Assembly: GCF_000504285.1 (NCBI RefSeq)
Contig: NZ_KI632511.1
Span: 4,833,372 to 4,897,371 of the forward strand
Length of the DNA stretch: 64,000 bases
From: Actinospica robiniae DSM 44927
GTDB lineage: Bacteria > Actinomycetota > Actinomycetes > Streptomycetales > Catenulisporaceae
Direction: 5' to 3'
Positions 23,595 through 33,902 of this stretch are shown here, one piece after another. The notes under the pieces were generated by a model that did not search any database, was not told where the DNA came from, and worked only from the letters and a program-made list of their open reading frames with translations. Each line of letters starts with the position of its first letter. Positions within the stretch are counted from its first letter, which is position 1. A program made the position numbers and the translations under genes.

Positions 23595-25103
23595 ATGTCC
23601 GACCTGATCCAGGCCCCAACGGCCAAGGATTCCAAGCGCTGGCTGGCCCTCGTGGTCATGCTCTTCGCGCAGCTCATGGTGGTGCTCGACGGCACGATCG
23701 TGAACATCGCCATGCCGCAGGCACAGGCGGCCCTGCACATCACCGACGCCAACCGGCAGTGGATGCTCACCGCCTACACCCTGACCTTCGGCGGCCTGCT
23801 GCTGCTCGGCGGACGCATCGCCGACTACGTGGGCCGCAAGCGGGTGTTCCTGATCGGCCTGATCGGCTTCGCGCTGGCCTCCGCGCTCGGCGGCCTGGCC
23901 CAGAACGAGGGCATGCTCTTCGGCGCCCGGGCCCTGCAGGGCGCGTTCGGCGCGATCCTGGCCCCGGCCTCGCTCTCGCTGATCACGGTGACCTTCACCG
24001 ACGTCAAGGAGCGCGCCCGCGCGTTCGGCATGCTCGGCGCGATCTCCGGCGTCGGCGCGGCGATCGGCCTGGTCATGGGCGGCTGGCTGACCCAGGACTT
24101 CAGCTGGCGCTGGTGCCTGTTCGTCAACATCATCATGGCGGTGCTGGCCTTCGCCGCCGCCGTCCCGCTGCTGACCGAGTCCAAGGCGCACGGCAACACC
24201 AAGTACGACATCCCCGGCGCGATCCTGGCCACCGGCGGCCTGGCGAGCCTGGTGTACGGCTTCACCAACGCGGCCAAGACCGGCCAGGGCTGGACCTCCG
24301 GCCAGACGCTGCTGTTCCTGATCGGCGGCGCCGCGATGCTCGTCGCCTTCGTCGTGGTCGAGTCCCGGGTGGCCAACCCGCTGCTGCCGATGCGGGTGCT
24401 GTGGCACCGCAACCGCGGCGGCTCCTACGCCTCCTCGGTGCTCATGGGCGCGGGCATGATGGGCATGTTCATGTTCTTCACCTACTACTTCCAGATCTCG
24501 CTGGGCTACTCCCCGCTCAAGACCGGTCTGCTCTACCTGCCGTTCACCGGCGCGCTGATCGTGACCGCGGGCGTGGCCAGCACCATCCTGCCGAAGGTCG
24601 GCCCCCGGGTGCTGATGACCTACGGCTCGCTGGTGGCGGCCGGCTCGCTGTTCTGGCTGGCCGAGCTGAAGCTGGACTCGTCCTACCCGGCGATGATCCT
24701 GCCCTCGATGCTGCTGATGGCGCACGGCATGGGCTGCGTGTTCGTGCCGCTGGCCAACACCGCGCTGACCGGCGTGGCCGACCACGACGCCGGTGTGGCC
24801 AGCGCGATGGTCAACACCACCCAGCAGATCGGCGGCTCGCTCGGCGTGGCGATGCTCAACACCTTCTTCGCCACCGCCACCACGACCTACTTCAACAGCC
24901 ACGTGGCGACGCAGGGGAAGACGGTGGCCGGCGCGCTCAGCGCCATCCACGGTTACAACGTGGCCTTCCTGGTCAGCGGGTTCCTGCTGGCCGGCGCCGC
25001 GCTGGTGGTCTTCCTGCTGATCCGCAAGGACGACGAGCCGGCCGACGCGATCACCACCGGCGGCGCGTTCCCGGCCGACCGCCCGGTGGTGCACGTCGGC
25101 TGA
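23595..25103 (+). CDS. MFS drug:H+ antiporter, DHA2 (EmrB/QacA) family, 14 TM
   Basis: A 502-residue inner-membrane efflux transporter with about 14 membrane helices. The DHA2 signatures are visible: LMVVLDGTIVNIAMPQAQ in helix 1 (motif D1), LLLLGGRIADYVGRKRVF (motif A, loop 2-3), ALQGAFGAILAPASLSLI (motif B region), and GAISGVGAAIGLVMGGWLT (motif C, antiporter). A short cytosolic C-terminus follows. The ATG at 23595 has GGAGGGG about ten bases upstream. It lies behind a TetR gene on the same strand, which suggests inducible export of a toxic or antibiotic compound. The substrate is unknown. Confidence 0.92.
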   Translation: MSDLIQAPTAKDSKRWLALVVMLFAQLMVVLDGTIVNIAMPQAQAALHITDANRQWMLTAYTLTFGGLLLLGGRIADYVGRKRVFLIGLIGFALASALGGLAQNEGMLFGARALQGAFGAILAPASLSLITVTFTDVKERARAFGMLGAISGVGAAIGLVMGGWLTQDFSWRWCLFVNIIMAVLAFAAAVPLLTESKAHGNTKYDIPGAILATGGLASLVYGFTNAAKTGQGWTSGQTLLFLIGGAAMLVAFVVVESRVANPLLPMRVLWHRNRGGSYASSVLMGAGMMGMFMFFTYYFQISLGYSPLKTGLLYLPFTGALIVTAGVASTILPKVGPRVLMTYGSLVAAGSLFWLAELKLDSSYPAMILPSMLLMAHGMGCVFVPLANTALTGVADHDAGVASAMVNTTQQIGGSLGVAMLNTFFATATTTYFNSHVATQGKTVAGALSAIHGYNVAFLVSGFLLAGAALVVFLLIRKDDEPADAITTGGAFPADRPVVHVG

Positions 25104-25133
25104 CCTCCAGCGGCCGAGTGCCCCAGGGCAAGA

Positions 25134-25172
25134 CGGAGGCCCGCCGGACCTGCACGGTCCGGCGGGCCTCCG
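25134..25172. terminator. Strong bidirectional terminator between the MFS and SGNH genes
   Basis: CGGAGGCCCGCCGGACC, loop TGCAC, GGTCCGGCGGGCCTCCG: a perfect 17-bp stem between convergent stops. Confidence 0.9.
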
Positions 25173-25194
25173 CGCGTCTGTCGGCGCCGGCGGA

Positions 25195-26010
25195 TCAGGC
25201 GTTGGAGCTGAACACCGGGTAGAAGGCGCCGGACTGGCCGGACGCGGTCGGGTGGTAGGACTCGTCGAGGTCCAGGATGTTCACCGAGTGCAGCCAGGAG
25301 CTGCTGTCGCAGATCTCGTGGCCGGAGAAGGCCGAGCGCACGTCGCCGAACACGAAGCCGTACTTGGCCGCCTCGGTCTTGATCACGCCGTCGAGGACGT
25401 CCGCGGCCTGGTTCAGGTCGGTGCGGTCGGTGGTGCTCAGGCCGATGCAGGAGGAGGACTTGGACAGGTCGTAGAACTCGGGGTAGTCGAGCACGACGAC
25501 GCGGGCGTTGGGCGAGACCGACTGGATCTTCGCGTAGACCGCGTCGAGCTTGGCCGGCAGCTGGCTCTGCGCCTCGCTCTCCGCGGTGTTGATCGCGCTC
25601 ACACAGGTGCTGGTGCTGTCGAGCACGCAGGTCTCCATGACGTTGGAGAAGCCGACGTCGTTGCCCCCGATGGTGATCGAGACCAGCGTGGTCGCACTGC
25701 TCAGCGCCGAGATCTGGCTGGAGAGCACGTCCGAGGTGGTGGCCCCGGAGCAGGCCACGAAGGTGAAGGACGAGGGCGCGTTCGCGTTCGTCCACAGCTG
25801 CGAGTACGCCTTGGTGCTGCGGTCGCAGGAACCGCTGCTGCTCGTGTAGCTGCCGGAACCGACGCCGGAGGAGTACGAGTCGCCGAGCGCGACGTAGTTC
25901 ACCGAGGCGGCGTGGGCGGCGCCGGCCCCGACCAGGCCGAGCGCGAGGGTGGCGCCGACCGCGACGGCCGCGGGGATGGCGCGGCGGACGATCGTGGGCA
26001 TCATGGTCAC
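25195..26010 (-). CDS. Secreted SGNH-hydrolase esterase/lipase
   Basis: A 271-residue secreted lipolytic enzyme. A Sec signal peptide covers about residues 1-35 (basic VRRAIP, hydrophobic core, cleavage after AAHA). Block I is YVALGDSYSSG with catalytic Ser45. Block III is SITIGGNDVGFSN. Block V is LDESYHPTASGQ with catalytic Asp and His. Six cysteines (CDRS, ACSG, ETCV, STCV, SSCI, EICD) fit the three disulfides known from Streptomyces GDSL esterases. The start is in a cluster of ATG codons (26010 or 26004), with GAAGGAAGAAG upstream. Likely extracellular hydrolysis of lipids or acetylated polysaccharide. Confidence 0.92.
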   Translation of the reverse strand: MTMMPTIVRRAIPAAVAVGATLALGLVGAGAAHAASVNYVALGDSYSSGVGSGSYTSSSGSCDRSTKAYSQLWTNANAPSSFTFVACSGATTSDVLSSQISALSSATTLVSITIGGNDVGFSNVMETCVLDSTSTCVSAINTAESEAQSQLPAKLDAVYAKIQSVSPNARVVVLDYPEFYDLSKSSSCIGLSTTDRTDLNQAADVLDGVIKTEAAKYGFVFGDVRSAFSGHEICDSSSWLHSVNILDLDESYHPTASGQSGAFYPVFSSNA

Positions 26011-26171
26011 TTCTTCCTTCTTAAGGGACAGCTCTCGCTACTGAAGTAGCTATGAATCAGCGCTGTTACAAGACTGTTCTGGAATCTTTACGAACCGTCA
26101 CAATCGGCCGCGCCGGGCACCCGGCCCGCCACCTGCGCGCCGGGGCGCGAGCCGTCCTCCATCATGTCGGT

Positions 26172-27278
26172 GTGAGGATTTTCGACATCGTGCTCGGCTC
26201 GGTCGTGGTGATCGGCACCTGGATCTCGGCCATGGCCAACCTGGTGGTCCCGCGCGGCCTGCGCTCGCGCTACACCCGGCTGATCCGGGACGTGGTGCGC
26301 TGGCCGTTCCAGCTGGTGGCCGACCGCCGCGACACCTTCGAGGGCAAGGACCTGATCCTCGCCTGGGCCGCGCCGCTCTCGATCCTGGCCACGCTGCTGA
26401 GCTGGCTGGGCGCGTCGGTGATCGGCTTCGGCTTCATCCTGGCCGGGATCAGCGACCGCGGCCTGGACAAGGGCCTGCTGCAGGCCGGTTCCTCGGTCTT
26501 CACCCTCGGCTTCCTCAGCAGCGCGGAGACCCGGCAGACCTTCGTCGACTTCGCCGCCGCCGCGACCGGCCCGGTGATGATCGGCCTGCTGGTCGGCTAT
26601 CTGCCGGCGATGTACAGCGCGTACTCGGAGCGGGAGGCCGAGGTGACGATGCTTCAGTCGCGGGCCGGGGTGCCGGCCTGGGGCCCGGAGATCCTGATGC
26701 GGCACGTGCAGATCCCGGGCCTGCTCACCCAGCTGCCGGTGCTCTACGAAGGCTGGGAGCGCTGGGCCAGCCAGATCGCGGAGAGCCACACCAGCTATCC
26801 GGTGCTGATCCACTTCCGCTCGCCGCGGGCCACCCGCAACTGGCTGATCGCCCTGCTCGCCATCATGGACGCGGCGGCGCTGGAGCTGGCGGTCAACCCG
26901 TCCAAGCCGAAGGCGCCGATGCGGATGGCGCTGCGGGCCGGGTTCACCTGCCTGCGCGAGATCGCCGACGTCGAGGGGATCGGCTACAACCCGGACCCCG
27001 ATCCGGACGACGACATCGACCTGACCTACGCCGAGTTCGAGCAGGGCATCGACATGCTGCGCTACAGCGGCTACTCGATGGAACGCGAGCCGGAGGAGGC
27101 GTGGGCGCACTTCCGCGGCTGGCGGGTGAACTACGAGGCGCTGGCGTACGAGCTCGCCTATCGGATCGACGCGGTGGCGGCGCCCTGGTCGGGCCCGCGC
27201 CGGACGCAGCGTCAGGTGCTCTCGGTGCGCACGCCGATCGACCGTCAGCCCACGATCAAAGCCAAGTCGGGCCACTGA
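26172..27278 (+). CDS. Conserved membrane protein of unknown function
   Basis: A protein of about 368 residues that I do not recognise by name. It begins with a membrane helix (IFDIVLGSVVVIGTWISAM), has a conserved-looking soluble patch (RLIRDVVRWPFQLVADRR), and then helices around APLSILATLLSWLGASVIGF and GPVMIGLLVGYLPAMYSAYS. The last 180 residues are soluble and helical, with the acidic DPDPDDDIDLTYAEFEQG. The layout (ion-channel-like membrane pair followed by a cytosolic domain, with WERWASQIAESHTSYPVL) is seen in actinobacterial hypothetical proteins. The GTG at 26172 is chosen because it starts at the first helix; no ribosome site supports it, and the frame is open from 26052. Confidence 0.7.
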   Translation: MRIFDIVLGSVVVIGTWISAMANLVVPRGLRSRYTRLIRDVVRWPFQLVADRRDTFEGKDLILAWAAPLSILATLLSWLGASVIGFGFILAGISDRGLDKGLLQAGSSVFTLGFLSSAETRQTFVDFAAAATGPVMIGLLVGYLPAMYSAYSEREAEVTMLQSRAGVPAWGPEILMRHVQIPGLLTQLPVLYEGWERWASQIAESHTSYPVLIHFRSPRATRNWLIALLAIMDAAALELAVNPSKPKAPMRMALRAGFTCLREIADVEGIGYNPDPDPDDDIDLTYAEFEQGIDMLRYSGYSMEREPEEAWAHFRGWRVNYEALAYELAYRIDAVAAPWSGPRRTQRQVLSVRTPIDRQPTIKAKSGH

Positions 27279-27294
27279 CGCTCCGCCGGCGGGC

Positions 27295-28611
27295 TCAGTC
27301 AACGCAGGGCACTCCGGGCGGTGGCGTGAGCGCGACGACGGGCGCGGGGGTGGAAGTGGGAGTGGAGGTGGCAGCCGAGGCTCGCACGGGGCTCGAGTCG
27401 GGGGTCGGTGCGGCCGGGTGCGTCGGCGCGTTGCTCGCCGCGTGTGTGGCCATCGGCAGGCTCAGCGGGTCGGCCCCGCCGTCCTGCGCCTGCGCCTTGC
27501 CCGAGGCGCCCGCGCCCTGGCCGCTCAGCAGGCTGTGTGTCACCGCGCGGATCTGAGCCGGGTCGACGAGGTTGACCGCCTGGCCGCCGACGTTGGCGAA
27601 GCCCTTGATCGGCAGGGTGTAGAAGCGCACGTCGCCCGAGGTCACCGACCCGGACTGGCGCAGGAAGGTGAGCGGGTCGAAGCCCGCGTCCACCACCACG
27701 TCCCGGTGCGCCACGTCGAGCAGCGCGCCGAGCTTGCCGAGGTCGCCGAACACGCCGGCCGCGTCCAGCTTGGCCACGGCCGAGGCCAGGAAGGCCTGCT
27801 GACGGTGCGTCCGGTCCAGGTCGCCGCCGGCCAGGTTGTGCCGCTGCCGGACGAAGGCGAGCGCCTGCTGGCCGTCGAGGGTCTGCACCCCGGCCGGGAA
27901 GTTCGCGCCCGAGTAGCCGTCGTGCGCGGGCTGGCGCAGGCAGACGGTGACCCCGCCGAGCGCGTTCGCCAGGTCGTAGAACCCGGCCAGGTTGATCTCG
28001 GCGAAGTGGTCCACCTGCACGCCGAGCAGCGCCTGCACGGCCTCGATCGCGGCCTTGCGCCCGGCCTCCCGGCCCAGCTGCTCGAGCTGGGCGGGGTCGG
28101 TGGTGCCGGCGTCGTGGGCCTTGACCTCGGCCGCTGCCTTGGCCCGCCCGTACGCCTCCTTGATCTTGTGCTTGCCGAGGCGGTCCGGCAGGTCGACGTA
28201 GTCGTCCCGGGGGATGGAGAGCGCGGTGGCGCGCGATCCGTCGGCGGGCACGTGCAACAGGATCAGGGTGTTGGTGTTGTAGCCGCCGATGTCGCTGCTG
28301 GACCCGGCGTGCAGCTTGTCCAGGATCGCCGCGGGCAGGTCGTTGCCGCTCATGTCCTTGCGCGAGTCCAGGCCCATCAACAGGATGTTCTGGTCGGCGT
28401 CGGCCGGCCGGCCGAGCCCGGCCAGCGCGTTGGACGTGGTGAGCGAGCCGACCACGGCCCGCTCGAAGAAGTACCCGGTGCCCGCGCCCAGCAGCACCAA
28501 AGCCGCCGCGGCCCCGAAAAGCACCCGCCCGCTCATCCGCATCCCGCGCGGCAGCCGCAGCCGGGCCACCGGCGAGCGGACCGGGCGCGGCCTGCGCGGC
28601 GATTCGGCCAC
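27295..28611 (-). CDS. LytR-CpsA-Psr (LCP) family cell wall glycopolymer ligase
   Basis: A 438-residue single-pass membrane protein. Near residues 30-50 is a membrane anchor (GRVLFGAAAALVLLGAGTG). The LCP domain follows: ILLMGLDSR, YNTNTLILLHVPADGS, LSIPRDDYVDLP (conserved Arg and Asp that bind pyrophosphate), INLAGFYDLANALGGV, and LAFVRQRHNLAGGDLDRTHR. These enzymes transfer teichoic acid, arabinogalactan or similar polymers from lipid carriers to peptidoglycan outside the membrane. The C-terminal 70 residues are Ser/Thr/Pro/Ala-rich and end PPGVPCVD. The GTG at 28611 with GGGAG is preferred to a TTG ten codons earlier. It converges with the membrane protein gene, 16 bp apart. Confidence 0.92.
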   Translation of the reverse strand: MAESPRRPRPVRSPVARLRLPRGMRMSGRVLFGAAAALVLLGAGTGYFFERAVVGSLTTSNALAGLGRPADADQNILLMGLDSRKDMSGNDLPAAILDKLHAGSSSDIGGYNTNTLILLHVPADGSRATALSIPRDDYVDLPDRLGKHKIKEAYGRAKAAAEVKAHDAGTTDPAQLEQLGREAGRKAAIEAVQALLGVQVDHFAEINLAGFYDLANALGGVTVCLRQPAHDGYSGANFPAGVQTLDGQQALAFVRQRHNLAGGDLDRTHRQQAFLASAVAKLDAAGVFGDLGKLGALLDVAHRDVVVDAGFDPLTFLRQSGSVTSGDVRFYTLPIKGFANVGGQAVNLVDPAQIRAVTHSLLSGQGAGASGKAQAQDGGADPLSLPMATHAASNAPTHPAAPTPDSSPVRASAATSTPTSTPAPVVALTPPPGVPCVD

Positions 28612-28744
28612 CCCAGCTCCCGTCGACGCTGCTGCTGACAAACGTTCGTTGACCAGGAGTCTAGGAACGCGACCGCCGCTCTCCCGGGCAGGCGCGAGGG
28701 AAGCTCACCCGTACGGAGGCGCCGCGACGCCCGGGCTGGTGGCC

Positions 28745-28773
28745 GCATATGCGATCGGCATATACTCCATATG
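28745..28773 (+). promoter_or_regulatory. vapBC promoter with repeated GCATAT elements
   Basis: GCATATGC (28745-28752), GCATATAC (28758-28765) and CATATG (28768-28773) crowd into 29 bases of locally AT-rich DNA. TATACT at 28761-28766 is a near-consensus -10, giving a leader of roughly 28 bases. Repeats over the promoter fit conditional autorepression by the antitoxin-toxin complex. Confidence 0.55.
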
Positions 28774-28801
28774 TACGCTCCTCGCCCGGAAGGAGACCTT
28801 C

Positions 28802-29023
28802 ATGACCATGACCTCCATCGACGTCGATGACGAAGCACTCGCCGCCGCCATGCGCGAGCTCGGCACCACGAACAAGAAGGACACCGTCAACGCGGCGCTG
28901 CGGGAGATCGCCGCGCGTTCGGACCGGATGAGCGCTTTCCGCCGTCTCGCCGGGCGTCCGACGAACGAGGCGGACGCCGTCGACTACTTCGCCCGTCGCG
29001 CCGCCGCCAAGGGTGAGGCGTGA
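28802..29023 (+). CDS. vapB: VapB-type antitoxin
   Basis: A 73-residue type II antitoxin. The N-terminal part (MTSIDVDDEALAAAMRELG) followed by NKKDTVNAALREIAAR is the ribbon-helix-helix pattern of the VapB family, which binds the promoter as a dimer. The C-terminal part (MSAFRRLAGRPTNEADAVDY) would wrap around the toxin. The ATG at 28802 has GAAGGAG eight bases upstream. Its stop overlaps the toxin start by GTGA, so the two are translationally coupled. Confidence 0.88.
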   Translation: MTMTSIDVDDEALAAAMRELGTTNKKDTVNAALREIAARSDRMSAFRRLAGRPTNEADAVDYFARRAAAKGEA

Positions 29024-29439
29024 CAGCACGGTTCCTGCTCGACGCCTCCGCCTATTGGCGGCTGATGCAGAACCCCGAACTCGCCGGCCGGTGGGCCGAC
29101 GCGATCGACGCGTGGGAACTCGGCCTGTCCTCGGCCACCCGCACCGAGATCCTCTACTCCGCGCGGAACGCCGCCGACCGCGACCGTATGTCCGAAGACC
29201 TCGACGCCATCGCCGAGCCGGTCGCGGTGCCCAAGGACGCTTTCGGATGGATCGACACCGCGCAGTACAAACTCACCCTCGCCGGAGCACACCGTTCGGC
29301 CGGCGTGGTCGATCTGATCCTGTGCGCCACCGCGGCTACGCGGCGCCTGGCGATCCTGCACGATGACAGGGACTTCGACACCGTCGCGCGCATCCTGCCC
29401 GAGGTCACGGCCCTGCGTATCACCGCTCCGCGTTCCTGA
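29020..29439 (+). CDS. vapC: VapC-type PIN-domain toxin ribonuclease
   Basis: A 139-residue PIN-domain endoribonuclease. The acidic metal-binding residues are all visible: Asp in FLLDASAYWRL (residue 8), Glu in TRTEILYSAR (about 43), Asp in GVVDLILCATAA (about 98), and Asp in LHDDRDFDTVA (about 116). VapC toxins cut tRNA(fMet) or the rRNA sarcin-ricin loop; which applies here is unknown. It starts at a GTG overlapping the antitoxin stop. Base composition and codon use resemble the neighbours, so recent transfer is not obvious. Confidence 0.9.
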   Translation: MTARFLLDASAYWRLMQNPELAGRWADAIDAWELGLSSATRTEILYSARNAADRDRMSEDLDAIAEPVAVPKDAFGWIDTAQYKLTLAGAHRSAGVVDLILCATAATRRLAILHDDRDFDTVARILPEVTALRITAPRS

Positions 29440-29530
29440 CGGCGCTCGCGGGCGCGCCGGGCGCGCGGATCGAGCCCTCACCCGTTCGGCTGCGGGCTTT
29501 CCTCCGGGGGGTGATTTATGTTACTGATGG

Positions 29531-29545
29531 GTACGAGAGCCGTAC
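29531..29545 (+). promoter_or_regulatory. Dyad GTACG-AGAGC-CGTAC upstream of the acyl-CoA operon
   Basis: A perfect 5+5 dyad lies 66 bases upstream of the carboxylase beta start and eight bases after a -10-like TATGTT (29518-29523). The position, just downstream of a possible transcription start, suits a repressor of a catabolic operon. Confidence 0.4.
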
Positions 29546-29610
29546 ACCTCCGGCCCATCACTGCGCCGGGCACCACAAGCGCCCGGCCCGCATAACGAAA
29601 GGCGGCAACG

Positions 29611-31191
<1,581 letters not shown>

Positions 31192-31200
31192 GGGCGGAGC

Positions 31201-32907
31201 ATGAACGAGACTCAGACGGCACCTGACCGGCAGGCGCGGATCACGACCATACTCGTGGCCAACCGCGGCGAGATCGCGCTGCGGGTGATCCGCTCGGCCC
31301 GGGCGATGGGCCTGCGCACGGTGGCGGTCTACTCCGACGCCGACGCCGCCTCGCCGCACGTGCGGGCCGCCGACACCGCGGTCCGGCTCGGCCCGGCCCC
31401 CGCGGCCGAGTCCTACCTGGACATCGCCGCCGTGCTCGAGGCCGCCCGCGCGGCCGGCGCCGACGCGGTGCACCCGGGCTACGGCTTCCTGTCCGAGAAC
31501 GCCGGCTTCGCCGGGGCCTGCCGCGAGGCCGGGCTGGTGTTCATCGGCCCGTCCGCCGAGGTGATCTCCGCGCTCGGCCGCAAGGACGCGGCGCGCGACC
31601 TCGCCGAGCGCGCCGACGTGCCGGTGCTGCGCGCGTACCCGGCCGGCCAGGTGCCCGCGGAGGTCTTCCCGGTGCTGGTCAAGGCCGCCTCGGGCGGCGG
31701 CGGCAAGGGCATGCGGATCGTGCGCGACCCGGCCGACCTGCCCGACGCCCTCGCGTCCGCCGAGCGCGAGGCCGTCTCGGCGTTCGGCGACGGGACGGTG
31801 CTGGTCGAGCGCTACCTCGAGCACGGCCGGCACGTGGAGGTGCAGATTCTGGCCGACAGCCACGGCACCGTCCTGCACCTCGGCGAGCGCGACTGCTCGG
31901 TGCAGCGGCGGCACCAGAAGGTGGTGGAGGAGAGCCCGGCGCCGACCATCAGCCCCGCGCTGCGCGAGCGGCTGCTGGAGGCGGCGGTGCGGCTGTGCCG
32001 CGAGGTCGGCTACGTCAACGCGGGCACGGTCGAGTTCATCGTCAGCGGAGAAGAATTCTTCTTCCTCGAGGTGAACACGCGGCTGCAGGTCGAGCACTCC
32101 GTCACCGAGCTGGTCACCGGGCTCGACCTGGTGGAGCTTCAGATCCGGGTGGCGCGCGGCGAACCGCTCCCCCGGCTCTCCGCGCGCCCCGACGGACACG
32201 CGATCGAAGTCCGCGTCTACGCCGAGGACGCCGAACACGGCTTCCTGCCGCAGGCCGGCTCCGCCGAACGGGTGCTCTGGCCGGCGGCCGCCGACCCGGG
32301 CTCCCTGCGCGTCGACACGGCCCTGCGAAGCGGCGGCGAGGTCACCGCGTACTACGACCCCATGGTGGCCAAGGTGACCGCGCACGGGGCCGACCGCGAA
32401 GCCGCCCGGCGCGCGCTGCTGGACGCGCTCGAAGCCACCGAGATCAGCGGCCTGATCACCAACCTGCCGTTCCTGCGCAAGCTGCTGGGCTCGGCCGAGT
32501 TCGCCGACGCCGTCCTCGACACCTCCTGGCTCGACACCCATCCGGACCTGCCGTTCCACCCCCGCCTCGACCCGGACGGCCCCACCCCCTTCGACGTGCG
32601 CGACGGCTGGCGGCTCGGCGCCGCCCCGGCTCCGGCCCGGGCCCTGGCCGACCGCTTCGGCGGCCCCGGCGAGGCGGCCGCCGACGCCGACGGCACGGTG
32701 CGCGCGCCGATGCCCGGTACGGTGCTCGCCGTGAAGGCGAGCGTCGGCCAGCAGGTGGCCGCCGGCGAGCCGCTGGGCGTGCTGGAGGCGATGAAGATGG
32801 AGCACACGCTGACAGCCCCCTGCGACGGCCGGGTCACCGAGGTGGGCGCCGCGGTCGGTGAGCAGGTGCCGTTGGGGCACCGGCTGTTCCACGTGGAGGT
32901 GGGCTGA
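31201..32907 (+). CDS. Acyl-CoA carboxylase alpha subunit (biotin carboxylase + BCCP)
   Basis: A 568-residue biotin-dependent subunit. The biotin carboxylase part covers about 1-450: ILVANRGEIALRVIRSARAM, VHPGYGFLSENAGF, KAASGGGGKGMRIV (Gly-rich ATP loop), RDCSVQRRHQKVVEESPAP, and EVNTRLQVEHSVTE (catalytic Arg and Glu). The C-terminal 70 residues form the biotinyl domain with LEAMKMEHTL, where Lys is biotinylated. At 568 residues it is shorter than classical MCC-alpha (about 650-700), mainly between the two domains. The ATG at 31201 lies nine bases after the beta stop. Its TGA overlaps the next ATG by one base. Confidence 0.92.
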   Translation: MNETQTAPDRQARITTILVANRGEIALRVIRSARAMGLRTVAVYSDADAASPHVRAADTAVRLGPAPAAESYLDIAAVLEAARAAGADAVHPGYGFLSENAGFAGACREAGLVFIGPSAEVISALGRKDAARDLAERADVPVLRAYPAGQVPAEVFPVLVKAASGGGGKGMRIVRDPADLPDALASAEREAVSAFGDGTVLVERYLEHGRHVEVQILADSHGTVLHLGERDCSVQRRHQKVVEESPAPTISPALRERLLEAAVRLCREVGYVNAGTVEFIVSGEEFFFLEVNTRLQVEHSVTELVTGLDLVELQIRVARGEPLPRLSARPDGHAIEVRVYAEDAEHGFLPQAGSAERVLWPAAADPGSLRVDTALRSGGEVTAYYDPMVAKVTAHGADREAARRALLDALEATEISGLITNLPFLRKLLGSAEFADAVLDTSWLDTHPDLPFHPRLDPDGPTPFDVRDGWRLGAAPAPARALADRFGGPGEAAADADGTVRAPMPGTVLAVKASVGQQVAAGEPLGVLEAMKMEHTLTAPCDGRVTEVGAAVGEQVPLGHRLFHVEVG

Positions 32908-33899
32908 TGATCCCCGGACTGCCGCAGAAGCTGAGCCAGCACGGGCTCCCGCAGCGGGTGACCGTCTACGAGGTCGGCGCCCGCGACGGCCTGCAGAACG
33001 AGGAGGCCCTGGTGCCCACCTCGGCCAAGGTCGAGTTCATCGAGCGGCTCGCCGACGCCGGGCTGTGGATGATCGAGGCCACCGGCTTCGTGCACCCGAA
33101 GTGGGTGCCGCAGCTCGCCGACGCGGACGAGCTGATGCCGCTGCTCGCGCAGCGCAGCTTCAACGACCACACCCGCTTCCCGGTGCTGGTGCCCAACCGG
33201 CGCGGCCTGGTGCGCGCGGCCGCCGCCGGCGTCACCGACATCGCCGTGTTCGCCTCGGCCACCGAGACCTTCGCCGCGAAGAACCTCAACTCGACCATGG
33301 CCGACTCCATGGCCGAGATCGAGGCGACGCTGCAGCAGGCGCTGGCCCGCGGCATGCGCGCCCGCGGCTACGTCTCGATGTGCTTCGGCGACCCCTGGGA
33401 GGGCCCGGTGGCGCTGCGCAAGGTCACCGACGTGGTCGCGCGGCTGATCGAGGCCGGCTGCGTCCAGGTGAGCCTCGGCGACACCATCGGCACCGCCACC
33501 CCCGGCCACGTCCGTACCCTGATCGACGCGCTGGAGCGCCGCGGCGTCGCCCGGGACCGGCTGGCCGTGCACTTCCACGACACCTACGGCCAGGCGCTGG
33601 CGAACACGTACGCCGCGCTGCAGGCCGGGATCGCCACCGTCGACTCCTCCGCCGGAGGACTCGGCGGCTGCCCCTACGCCGAGTCCGCCACCGGCAACCT
33701 GGCCACCGAAGACCTCGTGTGGATGCTCGACGGACTCGGCATCACCACCGGCGTCGACCTGGGCAAGCTGGTCGACGTCTCCGGCTGGATGGCCCGCATC
33801 CTGGGCCGTCCCAGCCCCTCGCGCGCCGTACGGGCCCTGACCGGCCGTACGAGCGCCGACCCCGCCCCTTCCACCACCACCGTGAACGGAAACGGATAA
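32907..33899 (+). CDS. Hydroxymethylglutaryl-CoA lyase
   Basis: A 330-residue TIM-barrel lyase that splits 3-hydroxy-3-methylglutaryl-CoA into acetoacetate and acetyl-CoA, the last step of leucine breakdown. Motifs are YEVGARDGLQNE near the N-terminus (catalytic Arg and metal Asp), SLGDTIGTATPGHV, VHFHDTYGQALANTYAAL (metal His residues), and GGLGGCPYAESATGN with the signature cysteine. The C-terminal 25 residues are Thr/Pro-rich and unconserved. The ATG overlaps the upstream stop by one base. The acyl-CoA dehydrogenase follows within four bases. Confidence 0.93.
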   Translation: MIPGLPQKLSQHGLPQRVTVYEVGARDGLQNEEALVPTSAKVEFIERLADAGLWMIEATGFVHPKWVPQLADADELMPLLAQRSFNDHTRFPVLVPNRRGLVRAAAAGVTDIAVFASATETFAAKNLNSTMADSMAEIEATLQQALARGMRARGYVSMCFGDPWEGPVALRKVTDVVARLIEAGCVQVSLGDTIGTATPGHVRTLIDALERRGVARDRLAVHFHDTYGQALANTYAALQAGIATVDSSAGGLGGCPYAESATGNLATEDLVWMLDGLGITTGVDLGKLVDVSGWMARILGRPSPSRAVRALTGRTSADPAPSTTTVNGNG

Positions 33900-33902
33900 C
33901 GG

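Noticed and set aside
15347-26050. CTGAAGTAGC before the small membrane protein (15347) and near 26041, the latter inside a GCTACTGAAGTAGC palindrome
   Set aside because: Ten bases recur by chance at this scale, and the distances to the start codons differ.
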